Of a stretch of DNA of 23,824 nucleotides, positions 8,001 to 16,391 are shown piece after piece (the first letter of the stretch is position 1; every line of letters begins with the position of its first letter). Made by a program: the position numbers and the translations under genes. This stretch comes from Desertivirga sp966211215 (lineage in GTDB: Bacteria > Bacteroidota > Bacteroidia > Sphingobacteriales > Sphingobacteriaceae), in the NCBI GenBank assembly GCA_966211215.1, contig CBIHNR010000081.1:1-23824 (forward strand), read 5' to 3'. The notes under the pieces were generated by a model. That model was given only the letters and a program-made list of their open reading frames with translations. It was not told the DNA's origin and ran no database searches.

Positions 8001-8515
8001 GTAACCAAGTGTGGTTGTTGCCGATTTTTTTCGCGGTTGGAGTCTCTGTCCCATAGCCGGCGTTGCCACCAATGCAATCTACTAAGTTAAGTGGTTGGTG
8101 GAGACACCTATTACGGACGTTAACTTATACTGAGCTGCGATTACAGGGAGTCAAGCCCTTTCAGGCTTGTATCAATTGATATTGCCACAGCCACGGGTTG
8201 CGCCCGTGGTTTTCTGGAGTCAAGCCTTTCAGGCTTGTTTGGTAGCAGAACATGCAATGTCTTTACAACGAAAAAATGACCTCGCCCTCGTACTATCCGC
8301 TATCTACCTGCTTTGTACCTGCAACGGTTATCTCACGGATATGGCAGGATCAGTCACAACAAATGCTAGAATAAGCCGTGGCTGAAGGCGCATTATTATC
8401 CTTCCGTGATCCAGCCTTCCCCGAAGATGCCCAAGAGATTGGCCGCTTGACGGTCGCTAGCTTTTATCGTGTTTAGAACTTCCATCCTTGAGTATATATA
8501 TTGCCCACCACAAAT
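8001..8515. other. Stretch without an intact gene, rich in short palindromes
   Basis: No frame gives a protein I recognise. From 8030 to 8110 lie degenerate palindromic pieces, such as GGTG-GAGA-CACC at 8097-8108. The clear REP-like block is 8147-8238. From 8240 to 8478 short open pieces exist on both strands (plus: a 25-residue run SFRDPAFPEDAQEIGRLTV near 8400-8476), but they lack start, length and family resemblance, so I do not call them. Confidence 0.5.
8147..8238. repeat. REP-like hairpin cluster
   Basis: Two direct copies of a 23-24 base unit (8147-8170 and 8216-8238, GGAGTCAAGCC...CAGGCTTGT) differ by one inserted C. Each folds on a 6-bp CAAGCC/GGCTTG stem. Between them is a third hairpin, CCACGGG-TTGCG-CCCGTGG (8191-8209, 7-bp stem, 5-base loop). 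This hairpin-linker-hairpin form resembles REP/REPIN elements moved by RAYT (Y1) transposases; no such transposase is in the window. Confidence 0.65.
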
Positions 8516-8549
8516 AAAAAGGAGGCTAAGCCAAAGCCTGCCTCCTTTT
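8516..8549 (-). terminator. Terminator of the SusC/SusD operon
   Basis: A 10-bp perfect inverted repeat, 8517-8526 AAAAGGAGGC with 8540-8549, surrounds a 13-base loop. Read on the minus strand it begins 19 bases after the SusD stop and runs into TTTTTATTT. Confidence 0.82.
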
Positions 8550-8568
8550 CCTCGATCTTTTTAATTAC

Positions 8569-10605
8569 CTATGGATTAGCTAATCCATAGCCATTTGTAA
8601 CTTTTCCCTTCGATTGCCTGATCGTTTCGGACGGGATAGGCCAGTAATATCTTGGCGGATCACCGGCAGAAGTTATTCCTGAAAGGGTATTCCTTTTATA
8701 AGCAGCCTCATAATTAACAAGATCAATTCCCCATTTGGTTTTAACATATCCCTGACTTTGCAGTAACAGGGCCTCTGCACCATTGGGATCGATATAACGG
8801 AACAAACCCTGAATGGCTACGTTATGGTTAGTACCAACTACCTTACCCTTTACTGCCTCAATCTTAGTGTAATCGTATTGTCCTCTCCATCCCGGGTAAA
8901 GCGCTGGGTTAGTAATATCTCCATTGAAGGTTAATGGATTGGGTAGGTTAACCATCTTAGTCCAGATATAGGCAGGTATTTCGTTACCGTTAGCAAAGCG
9001 GTGATAGCCCTGGGTTCTGATGTTGTTGATCATTGTCGTCATTTCCTGTTGAATAGCTATGGCTCTTTCAGAAAAAGTACCTGAGCGGATCAGGTCCCAG
9101 CGGCGAGTTCCTTCCCCAAGCAGTTCCAGTTTACGCTCTTGCATAATAGCATCTTTTAATGCCTGGCCAGATAAAGCACCGATATTATTTGTGGAATTAC
9201 CAAACGCCCGTTCACGAATTTGGTTAACCAACGCTACAGCATCACTCTCACCGAGTTCAGCCTTCGCTTCCGCTAACATTAGCATAACATCTGCCATACG
9301 GAGCACTGGCCAATTCATGCCAGAATTTCTCTGCGATGCAACATATGGAGGATTCATACGGTTATCATCCCATTTGTTTGTTGCTATTCCGCCGGTGTTC
9401 TTATTCCCCGGAACAAAAGAGAGCATCATCTCATTACCATCTCCTTTACTTCCGGTAACAGCAACACTAACATCTCTTCGTTTATCCGCATTACTATATT
9501 CCCCATAGTAAACAATTGGAATGATACGAAGAGCTCCAAACACTTTAGTGGGAGCTGCATTAGCACTACCTCCATCTGATGGACGGCCGAAGGCATAAGG
9601 GTACTCTCCATTAGTTAATGTTTGCCCAACTTGATAATTTCCAATTTCAAACACTGATTCCGGACTTACCTGCAAATCATGAGTATATTGAAAATGTCGT
9701 TGGAAAGGATTATTCACAGAGCTTCTAGTGTCAGCAGCGATTAAACCAGCCGTCCCTTTATTATCAATAGCTTTTTGCAGATAGGTTTTAGCTATCTGGT
9801 AGTAATTTAAATAATCTGCACGGCGAGCATATACACACTTATTGGCTTCATTACCTTTTTTGGTAAAACTTACATTTCCGTATAAGTCCGGCATATCCGT
9901 GCGGATAGTTTGATAACCTCCAGCAGAAAGCGCTATTTGGCCTATTAAAGCGTTACAGAACGTTCTTGAAAATCGTTCGGCGTTAATACCACCCTCACCT
10001 ATTCTGTACATTAAAGGTTCTACTCTTTTAAGGTCCTCAATCAGATTGTCGTAAATAGCGAAACGGGATGACAATGAATATTCCTTCGCCCTTGTATTTT
10101 CATAACCAAAGGGAACATCACCAAAATGTTTAACCAGCTCGGCATAGCAAAACGCTTTCATAGTAACTGCCTCTCCATATAACTGAGTCCATTGAGAAAT
10201 TCTGCCAGCGGCGACATCCTCTTTATATGCAGCTTTTTCTGCAATAAGTGATGCCACTGTATCTGCTCTGGCAAGTGTAGCATACAGCCCGTTAAAGCCT
10301 CCAGCTACCACATCAATAGTTAATAGCTCGGGACGTAAGATGGCATTTAAATTATTGCTTGAGTTATCTTCCGGATATGTCTCAGCGTCTGACCCTATCG
10401 GATCATTCCATCTGTAAACACCCATAATACTATTTTGACGGTAATTTGCATATCCCCATGAAAGTATTTTGAATGTTTCGGCGGGTGTTGAAGTAACAAA
10501 ATCGTCGTCCACATTGGACGGAGATTTTGTATTCAAAAAATCATCTTTACACTGACTGAAAGTGATGCAGGCTGCGATCGCTAATATATATTTTAAGCTT
10601 TTCAT
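8569..10605 (-). CDS. SusD/RagB-family nutrient-binding outer-membrane lipoprotein
   Basis: 678 residues. A lipoprotein signal ends in TFSQC with the lipidated Cys at 19, so the mature protein sits on the outer membrane and faces outward. Hallmarks of the SusD/RagB family are the helical TPR-like core (LYATLARADTVASLIAEKAAY, 108-128; AVTMKAFCYAELVKHFGDVPF, 146-166), the RMADVMLMLAEAKAEL segment (436-451), ERKLELLGEGTRRWDLIRSG (490-509) and the ending YYWPIPSETIRQSKG. It caps the SusC channel and captures glycan or peptide ligands. Its start is 11 bases after the SusC stop, so the two are co-transcribed. No glycoside hydrolase or sensor lies next to the pair, so the substrate is unknown. Confidence 0.95.
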   Translation of the reverse strand: MKSLKYILAIAACITFSQCKDDFLNTKSPSNVDDDFVTSTPAETFKILSWGYANYRQNSIMGVYRWNDPIGSDAETYPEDNSSNNLNAILRPELLTIDVVAGGFNGLYATLARADTVASLIAEKAAYKEDVAAGRISQWTQLYGEAVTMKAFCYAELVKHFGDVPFGYENTRAKEYSLSSRFAIYDNLIEDLKRVEPLMYRIGEGGINAERFSRTFCNALIGQIALSAGGYQTIRTDMPDLYGNVSFTKKGNEANKCVYARRADYLNYYQIAKTYLQKAIDNKGTAGLIAADTRSSVNNPFQRHFQYTHDLQVSPESVFEIGNYQVGQTLTNGEYPYAFGRPSDGGSANAAPTKVFGALRIIPIVYYGEYSNADKRRDVSVAVTGSKGDGNEMMLSFVPGNKNTGGIATNKWDDNRMNPPYVASQRNSGMNWPVLRMADVMLMLAEAKAELGESDAVALVNQIRERAFGNSTNNIGALSGQALKDAIMQERKLELLGEGTRRWDLIRSGTFSERAIAIQQEMTTMINNIRTQGYHRFANGNEIPAYIWTKMVNLPNPLTFNGDITNPALYPGWRGQYDYTKIEAVKGKVVGTNHNVAIQGLFRYIDPNGAEALLLQSQGYVKTKWGIDLVNYEAAYKRNTLSGITSAGDPPRYYWPIPSETIRQSKGKVTNGYGLANP

Positions 10606-10616
10606 TTTTTTAACCG

Positions 10617-13600
10617 TTAAAAATTAACATTCACACCAAAAACAAAAGAACGGGCCCTGGGATAAGCTCCATAATCCATTCCGATAGTGGGAAATTTCTG
10701 GGAATTAAAATTATTATTGGTACTTACTTCCGGATCCAGCCCACTGTAGCCAGTAATTGTTAGTAAGTTATAAATGCTACTATAAAGATGTACATTACTT
10801 AATCTGGCTTTTGAAATCAGTGATTTCGGAAGCCTGTATCCTAAGGTTAGTGTATTTAAGCGTAGAAATGATCCGTCTTCGATCCCCAGAGTTGAAGTAG
10901 GGCCGCCTTCGCTATAGGCTAAAGGCAAAGTTGCATTCACATTCGCGGCATTCAGTTCAGCTGGAGTGTTTAGGCGCACGAGCTGGCCATTTACAACATC
11001 GTATATTTTATAAGCGTTGTTCATAATCGCTAGTTTATTTTCATAAACACCAGCTTCTTTCGGGCCAAACAATGTGGCTAGTTTAGTTACATTATATACA
11101 TCATTGCCATAACTCCAGTTGAAATTCAAACCTAAATCAAAGTTCCTGTATCCCATATCAAAACTAAAACCACCTGTATGTACAGGAGTCATTTTACCAA
11201 TAACAGAAAGGTCCTTATCATCGATCTTGCCACTATTATCCAGATCCCTAAACTTAGGAAGTCCCGGATATGCAATTTGTCCGGCAGGGCGATTGGTCGC
11301 ATTAAGGCCGTGTATAACCTGTAGCACCGGGTTGGTTAGGTCTACTACGCCTGATTTCAACGTGTACATACCATTGTTGTAAGTGAAATCATCCGGAGTG
11401 TAAAAACCATCATAAGTTAATCCCCGAACCAGCCCCACTGATTCTCCTTCCTTCAGGAAATAATCAGAAGTAGGATATGTTCCTGCGCTATTCCAATTTG
11501 ATCCATACAGGCCGGTTATGCCAGGAGCTAGCTCATCTATATTGCTTTTATTAAAGTTTACATTCCCGCCAACACTTAACTTCCAGTCTTTATTTCTTAA
11601 AATTGTTCCTGAGAGAGAGAGCTCTATACCCTTGTTACTTGTTTGGCCGACATTTTCAATTGTTGAGGTAAAGCCGGTGATGCCGGGAATAGGAATTTCT
11701 GTCAACAAATCTTTGGTAGAATTCCAGTATAGATCAATAGTACCTGACAATCTGCTTCTAAACAAGCCAAAATCGGCTCCTATATTACGGGTAATGGTTG
11801 TTTCCCATTTCAAATTCTCGTTAGCCAGAGTTCCGGTCACCTGATAAGCTGCCTGGCTTTGATGCCCAACAGCGTATTGGTTTCGTTGATCAGTTACTGA
11901 ATTCCATAGTTGCATAAACATGCCAGGCTCGATTGCGTCATTCCCGGCCTCGCCGTACGAGGCCCTGAATTTTAAGTTATCTAACCATTCAATATTCTTC
12001 AAAAAAGGCTCATCTGATACTCTCCATGCGAAAGCCGCAGCAGGGAAGTATCCCCATTTATTTTTAGGCCCGAATGTTGAGGATCCATCAGCGCGGAATG
12101 TGAATGTTAACAAATATCTGTCTAAGAGCGAGTAGTTAGCTCGTCCAAAAAAGGACCGCATCCGTTTTGGAAAGTCCACGTTGGAAGAAAACAGGGCAGA
12201 TCCGTTTGTTCGATCATATTGGTTGATTTGGGCGAATGCAGTCTCTTTATCAAAATTCGCTGGAAAACGGGTCGCTTGCACTGCCAGGCTGGTTCCTCCA
12301 GAATTTGCCACTTCCTGGCCTGCTAGTACATTTAATTTATGTGCTCTATTAATCTTGAAGTCGTAAGCTAAGGTATTCGTCCACCGCGTATTCCAACTAT
12401 CTGTTTTACGAAAATCAGCGTCTCCGGCATATAACTTTGCGCTTGTCGCGTCTTCTATATAAGCCCTGTAAACAGCTCCAGACCAGTATTTCCTCTGGTT
12501 CCATGCCGTATTTAAGCTAAAATCAGTATGGTATGTCAAACCTTTGATGATGTTCCAATTTAGGGAGGTTATTGCAACTGCATTCTGATTTTTGTTATAT
12601 GGCTCGTAGTCGCCGATACGTGCAGCCGGGCTGTAAGTATCCCACATTGAGTTTTTTCCGTACTGCTCAATATTACCTGTCCTAACTGCATTAAGATCGC
12701 CTAAAACATGAGTTGTGGCAATAGGGCGAAAACGATAGGAAGTAGAGAGTAAAGACCCGCCGCCACTGGATGTTCCTTCATCTCCAAGTGTTGGCGTACG
12801 TGTATATCGGGTATTCAAATCGAACGTCAAATTTTCACTGATTTTCTGAGTAAGCTTGAATGCCGCATTTGCTCTTTTGTAATATGAATTTATCTTCATT
12901 CCCCGATCATCGGTATAGTTAGCCGAAAACAGTATTTTGGTTTTGTCTGTTCCACCTGTTAAGGTTAAAGCGTGATTCCAGGAATCTGACTCATTATATA
13001 CTTGCCTTTGGATGTCATCTGAGGCCAGATTTCGATAGCTTTCAATGCCTCCGGTATTTGTACCAGCATTAGCACCTAAACCGTAGTATTTCTCGAACGG
13101 TGTTTGGTAAGCAACCCCATTTGCAGCCGCATTTGCCCATACATATCTCAAATAATCATAAGGACTTAGAGCTTCGAGATATTTCGTTGGTTTGTTTTTC
13201 TTCCAATAACCACTGTAACTTACAGTCGTTTTTCCTGCTTTTGCTGCTTTTGTAGAGACAAGCACTACACCATTAGCTCCCCTGGCACCATAAATTGCAG
13301 TAGATGAGGCGTCCTTAAGGACATCAATGCTTTCAATCTGATCGCCTGAAATATCATTGAGGCTGCCCGGAATCCCGTCCACAAGAATTAAAGGTTGGTT
13401 GCTTTGGGATATAGAACCTCCACCGCGGACGCGGATAGCTATATCTGCTCCTGGGCGGCCGTCTTGCGCAGTGATTTTTACGCCTGGCATTTTTCCTTGC
13501 ATGGCCTGCGCCACGTTTGGAACCGGTGTAGCCGCAATATCTTGTCCAGTAACAGAGGCAACTGCACCTGTCAAATCCCGCCTTTTTACAGTTCCGTACC

Positions 13601-13922
13601 CGATAACAACAACCTCGTTAAGGCTGGCAATGTCTTCTTCGAGGGTAACATTTACCCGATCGGAGTTACCTGCACTCACCTCTTTGGATTTGAACCCCAA
13701 ATAGTTAAAGACGAGTACTGATGAGTTGTTAGGCACCTCAATACGATAGGTGCCAGAAAGGTCGGTACTGGTTCCTTTCGTAGTCCCTTTCACAACTACG
13801 GAAACTCCAATTAGGGCTTCCCCCTTCTTGTCGGAAACCTTTCCCGAAACCTGATGAGTTTGAGCGGACGCTTTTTGTACCAAAGCAAAAAGCAACCCGC
13901 CGAATAGCAGAAGATGTTTCAT
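10617..13922 (-). CDS. SusC/RagA-family TonB-linked outer-membrane receptor
   Basis: 1101 residues, a full-length SusC-type TonB-dependent transporter. Signal peptide 1-20 (KASA/QTHQ); carboxypeptidase-regulatory-like domain 24-95 (VSGKVSDKKGEALIGVSVVVKGT); TonB-box-like EVVVIGYG at 103-110; plug about 112-226 with RVRGGGS, PLILVDGIPG and IESIDVLKDASSTAIYGARGANGVVLV; then the 22-strand barrel ending FVFGVNVNF with a terminal Phe. LDNSGKIDDKDLS near the C-terminal third looks like an EF-type calcium loop, common in this family. With the SusD lipoprotein it imports a surface-bound nutrient using TonB energy. It is the first gene of the operon, behind a 770-bp intergenic region that carries the likely control sites. 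Confidence 0.96.
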   Translation of the reverse strand: MKHLLLFGGLLFALVQKASAQTHQVSGKVSDKKGEALIGVSVVVKGTTKGTSTDLSGTYRIEVPNNSSVLVFNYLGFKSKEVSAGNSDRVNVTLEEDIASLNEVVVIGYGTVKRRDLTGAVASVTGQDIAATPVPNVAQAMQGKMPGVKITAQDGRPGADIAIRVRGGGSISQSNQPLILVDGIPGSLNDISGDQIESIDVLKDASSTAIYGARGANGVVLVSTKAAKAGKTTVSYSGYWKKNKPTKYLEALSPYDYLRYVWANAAANGVAYQTPFEKYYGLGANAGTNTGGIESYRNLASDDIQRQVYNESDSWNHALTLTGGTDKTKILFSANYTDDRGMKINSYYKRANAAFKLTQKISENLTFDLNTRYTRTPTLGDEGTSSGGGSLLSTSYRFRPIATTHVLGDLNAVRTGNIEQYGKNSMWDTYSPAARIGDYEPYNKNQNAVAITSLNWNIIKGLTYHTDFSLNTAWNQRKYWSGAVYRAYIEDATSAKLYAGDADFRKTDSWNTRWTNTLAYDFKINRAHKLNVLAGQEVANSGGTSLAVQATRFPANFDKETAFAQINQYDRTNGSALFSSNVDFPKRMRSFFGRANYSLLDRYLLTFTFRADGSSTFGPKNKWGYFPAAAFAWRVSDEPFLKNIEWLDNLKFRASYGEAGNDAIEPGMFMQLWNSVTDQRNQYAVGHQSQAAYQVTGTLANENLKWETTITRNIGADFGLFRSRLSGTIDLYWNSTKDLLTEIPIPGITGFTSTIENVGQTSNKGIELSLSGTILRNKDWKLSVGGNVNFNKSNIDELAPGITGLYGSNWNSAGTYPTSDYFLKEGESVGLVRGLTYDGFYTPDDFTYNNGMYTLKSGVVDLTNPVLQVIHGLNATNRPAGQIAYPGLPKFRDLDNSGKIDDKDLSVIGKMTPVHTGGFSFDMGYRNFDLGLNFNWSYGNDVYNVTKLATLFGPKEAGVYENKLAIMNNAYKIYDVVNGQLVRLNTPAELNAANVNATLPLAYSEGGPTSTLGIEDGSFLRLNTLTLGYRLPKSLISKARLSNVHLYSSIYNLLTITGYSGLDPEVSTNNNFNSQKFPTIGMDYGAYPRARSFVFGVNVNF

Positions 13923-13987
13923 AAATTAATAAAATGGTTATGTATGGTTAAGTTAATCAGCCCCCAATCTTTAGAACTCACATAAAA

Positions 13988-14003
13988 ATGCAAACGTTGG
14001 CAT
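13988..14003. promoter_or_regulatory. LacI-type palindrome in the SusC leader
   Basis: ATGCAAACGTTGGCAT is a 16-bp palindrome with a single mismatched pair (A13992/G13999) and a central ACGT. LacI-family operators are typically even palindromes with a central CG. It lies 66 bases upstream of the SusC start, inside the predicted leader, where bound repressor would block transcription. No LacI-family gene is in the window. A looser inverted pair ACATACG/CGTATATG follows at about 14005-14028. Confidence 0.45.
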
Positions 14004-14073
14004 TACATACGTCAATCATGCGTATATGTGATATTTAAATGCTGGAAAACTAAATTATTCTTGGTTAATGCCC

Positions 14074-14102
14074 CAAAACTAGTATTAAAATTAGAATGCA
14101 AA
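14074..14102 (-). promoter_or_regulatory. Candidate SusC/SusD promoter
   Basis: On the minus strand TTTG (14102-14099) is followed after 17 bases by TAGTTTTG (14081-14074), matching the Bacteroidota -33/-7 pattern with a spacer a little shorter than the usual 19-20. It would give a leader of about 145 bases. No better match is seen between 13923 and 14190. Confidence 0.42.
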
Positions 14103-14189
14103 AGTTTGCAACAAATTTGTGACAAACAAAGCAGCCTACTGGATCCTGCATAGCATAAATTTTTCGGGGGCGGACAATTTATTTTAGCC

Positions 14190-14538
14190 GTCATATCGAG
14201 TAAAGAACATTGGGAAAGAAAAATATAGCGATGACATCTGACGAAACGCAGGCCCGCTTTGTCATCTCGACTTTGGAGAGATCTTAAAGCGTGTTATTAT
14301 GCGTATTACGTAGGATCTCACCTATCGTTATAATGACATCATTTATATGTTGTTTATCTTCAGCGAGTTGCATGTTTGGCATTTTGTCATCTCGACCTAA
14401 GGAGAGATCTTAAGCAATATAACAAAGCGCTTTAGGATTCCTCCTATCGTCGGAATGACAAAGCGGGCTAGCCGGTATTGTACCAGATGTCATGTCTATA
14501 TTTTGCTTTTTGTAAAAAAGCTCTTTACTTGAGATGAC
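14190..14538. repeat. Nested fold-back (MITE-like) palindromic element
   Basis: Three arm pairs are nested. Outer: 14190-14208 with 14520-14538 (16 of 19 match). Middle: ATGACATCTG 14231-14240 with CAGATGTCAT 14484-14493 (perfect; similarity extends over AAAATATAG). Inner: GCCCGCTTTGTCAT 14252-14265 with 14455-14468 (14 of 14). Inside are two tandem units about 125 bp apart, each starting TTTGTCATCTCGAC (14258, 14383), carrying GGAGAGATCTTAA and ending CCTATCG...AATGACA (14338, 14460). Each unit can also fold on its own. AGCC flanks both sides (14186-14189, 14541-14544) and might be a target duplication. There is no coding capacity. Confidence 0.75.
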
Positions 14539-14628
14539 AAAGCCTCATATTCTAAAGTACCTAAAAATGAATTAGTTACAGACAATATCATTATAGCGAT
14601 AGAAGGACATCGAAAAAGCACTTGAACA

Positions 14629-14672
14629 AGCAATGCAAGCCCTTTACAGAATTGTAGAGGGCTTGCATTGCT
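14629..14672 (-). terminator. Long hairpin after the racemase gene, probable terminator
   Basis: A 20-bp inverted repeat with one mismatch (14629-14648 with 14653-14672, core GCAATGCAAGCCCT) surrounds a 4-base loop. On the minus strand it lies 19 bases after the racemase stop. The T-run (TTTTT) comes about 10 bases after the stem and not directly, so termination is likely but not textbook. Confidence 0.6.
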
Positions 14673-14691
14673 CAAACTTTAAGCTGTAAAT

Positions 14692-15384
14692 CTAACTTAA
14701 GGCAAACTCTAATGCCGCTTCAGAATGAAGAAAAGTAGTATCAAATGTGGGAATAGAACAATCCTCCACTTGAATCAGAATGGGAATTTCGGTACAGCCT
14801 AAAATCACGCCTTCGGCGCCCATGGCTTCCAGCCTTTTAATTATTTCTATTACTTCCCGCTTGGTTTCAGGATAAAAAAGCCCCTTACAGAATTCGCTTT
14901 TAATAGCGTTATTTAAATATTTCCGGTCTTTATCTTCTGGTATAACCGTTTCGATTCCATACTTCTCTTCCAGGCGCCTCTTAAAAAAATCCCGCTCCAT
15001 TGTGTAATGCGTACCGATGAGCCCTATTTTTTTCAGCCCATTCTTTTTAATCGCCTCTCCGCATGGATCAACAATGTGAAGAAGAGGAATAGATAGCTTC
15101 TGCTCAACCATGTGAGCGATGAGGTGAACCGTATTGCAGCAAATTAGAATGCAATCAGCACCCGCGGCAGCAAGGTTTTCGGCAATGGCACTTGTTCGTT
15201 CGCCAATAGTGTCCCATTTATTTTCAGATGACAATTGCAGAAATGGCTCATAATCCACGCTGTGCATTATAATTTCTGCAGAATGTAATCCACCCATTTT
15301 CTGGTTGGCTAATCTATTAATGTGCCGATAATAAACAGCCGAGCTTTCCCATGACATGCCCGCAATAAGTCCGATTTTCTTCAT
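14692..15384 (-). CDS. Aspartate/glutamate racemase-family protein
   Basis: 230 residues, the usual length for the cofactor-independent Asp/Glu racemase family, which interconverts L- and D-amino acids with two cysteines. Both are present: C83 in ILICCNTVH and C197 in VILGCTEIP. The opening MKKIGLIAGMSWESSAVYYRHIN is typical of the YgeA-like branch, which can have broad amino-acid specificity, so the exact substrate is uncertain. It follows the EamA transporter gene by 18 bases, and a long hairpin follows it. The partnership with an exporter and a divergent MocR regulator suggests amino-acid handling and export; that is inference. Confidence 0.9.
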   Translation of the reverse strand: MKKIGLIAGMSWESSAVYYRHINRLANQKMGGLHSAEIIMHSVDYEPFLQLSSENKWDTIGERTSAIAENLAAAGADCILICCNTVHLIAHMVEQKLSIPLLHIVDPCGEAIKKNGLKKIGLIGTHYTMERDFFKRRLEEKYGIETVIPEDKDRKYLNNAIKSEFCKGLFYPETKREVIEIIKRLEAMGAEGVILGCTEIPILIQVEDCSIPTFDTTFLHSEAALEFALS

Positions 15385-15402
15385 TGTATTTTGATTGAAA
15401 TG

Positions 15403-16302
15403 TTAATGCCTGTGTTGAAGCCTGTATCCGGTGTTTACCAGGTATACTCCGCAGATAATAATCAGCCCTGCCGCAACCGTATAGATATTAATGTGCTCGT
15501 TTAACAACACCGCGCCAAGAATTACAGCCACCAGCGGATTTATGTAGGCGTATACAGTCACCAGTGCAACAGGCAGTTGTGATAATGCATACATATAAGC
15601 GGCAAAGGCGGCAACGGATCCTATCAAAACCAGATATATCCAGGCCAATAAAGTGTTTCCTGATAAAGGAGGAATTCCGCTGCTTTTTTCAAAAAATGAA
15701 CTCATCAACAATAAGCCAGCCCCACCGATAAAAAGCTGCATAGAAGCATTTAGAATTGGGCTGGACGACGTTTTGTTTTTTTGGGAATAGATTGTTCCGC
15801 CGGCCCAGGAGATGCAAGAAGCAATTGTAATAAGTATTCCGGCAAGATATTCTTTATTCCGCAACTCTGCCAAGTGGCTCCTGAAGATCAGCAGGATTCC
15901 AGCCAAGCCAAGAATTGTTCCCATGATGATCCGCCAGTTCAGGTTTTCCTTCCTGTTAAGTATAAGATTGATTAAAATAACATAGAGAGGAATCATTGAG
16001 CATATCAGGGCGGCTATGCCGCTGGGAATATATTGAACCGCCCAAGCTATAATTCCATTTCCGAACGTTATCATGCAGATGCCAGGAACCACTTGCTGCC
16101 TGAACAAACTCCAGCGTAAATCTGGCTTCTTACCCGAAAGCATCACAAACAGTATGAGTAAAATGCCAGCGGATGTTTGGCGGAGTCCCATAAATAAAAA
16201 TGGAGGAAAATCTCTAACCCCCACACGTGCAGCCAGATAGGTGGTTCCCCATACAATGCAAATAAATGCAAGAGCCAAATATGCTTTCAGTTTTACTCCC
16301 AT
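15403..16302 (-). CDS. EamA/DMT-superfamily transporter
   Basis: 299 residues with ten predicted membrane helices in two EamA halves (about 8-137 and 152-292). AFICIVWGTTYLAARVGVRDFPPFLFMGLRQTSAG in the first half and GSVAAFAAYMYALSQLPVALVTVYAYINPLVAVILGAVLLNE in the second are diagnostic. DMT/EamA proteins are inner-membrane carriers, many exporting amino acids or metabolites; the cargo is not readable here. It is the first gene of a two-gene minus-strand operon with the racemase and faces the MocR-type regulator across 89 bases, which suggests control by that regulator. Confidence 0.92.
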   Translation of the reverse strand: MGVKLKAYLALAFICIVWGTTYLAARVGVRDFPPFLFMGLRQTSAGILLILFVMLSGKKPDLRWSLFRQQVVPGICMITFGNGIIAWAVQYIPSGIAALICSMIPLYVILINLILNRKENLNWRIIMGTILGLAGILLIFRSHLAELRNKEYLAGILITIASCISWAGGTIYSQKNKTSSSPILNASMQLFIGGAGLLLMSSFFEKSSGIPPLSGNTLLAWIYLVLIGSVAAFAAYMYALSQLPVALVTVYAYINPLVAVILGAVLLNEHINIYTVAAGLIIICGVYLVNTGYRLQHRH

Positions 16303-16346
16303 AATCCTTTTAATTAACTGTTCAAAGTTGAAGGAAATAAACTATA

Positions 16347-16387
16347 GAAAACAGATTCAGTTTTCATAAATTTGAGCATAACAGATT
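16347..16387 (+). promoter_or_regulatory. Control region between EamA and MocR genes
   Basis: TAAATTTG at 16367-16374 fits the Bacteroidota -7 box for the plus-strand regulator; no TTTG is found at the -33 position. Just upstream, GAAAAC-7-GTTTTC (16347-16365) forms an inverted repeat. AACAGATT occurs twice in direct orientation 30 bp apart (16350-16357, 16380-16387). Paired direct repeats at about three helical turns are the style of site used by MocR/PdxR/GabR regulators, so self-control and control of the divergent operon are plausible. Confidence 0.5.
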
Positions 16388-16391
16388 TTAC

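Noticed and set aside
8147..8238. CRISPR array
   Set aside because: There are only two copies of the direct unit, each is itself a hairpin, the spacer contains another hairpin, and there are no cas genes.
8167..8385. Plus-strand open frame of 72 codons across the REP-like block
   Set aside because: Its first third is translated from the hairpin repeats themselves, and the rest has no family resemblance, so it is taken as chance.
9059..9508. Long plus-strand open frame opposite SusD, and similar ones opposite SusC and the helicase
   Set aside because: They lie wholly antisense to well-supported genes, have Ser/Leu/Pro-rich low-information sequence, and lack any motif.
2020..13922. A single pectin-utilisation locus joining the PL4 lyase and SusCD
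   Set aside because: They are on opposite strands, separated by more than 3.5 kb of unrelated ArsR-cluster genes and a repeat block, each with its own terminator. Shared substrate is possible but unsupported.
14012..14194. Minus-strand 60-codon frame upstream of SusC
   Set aside because: It covers the predicted promoter and leader and has no recognisable domain.
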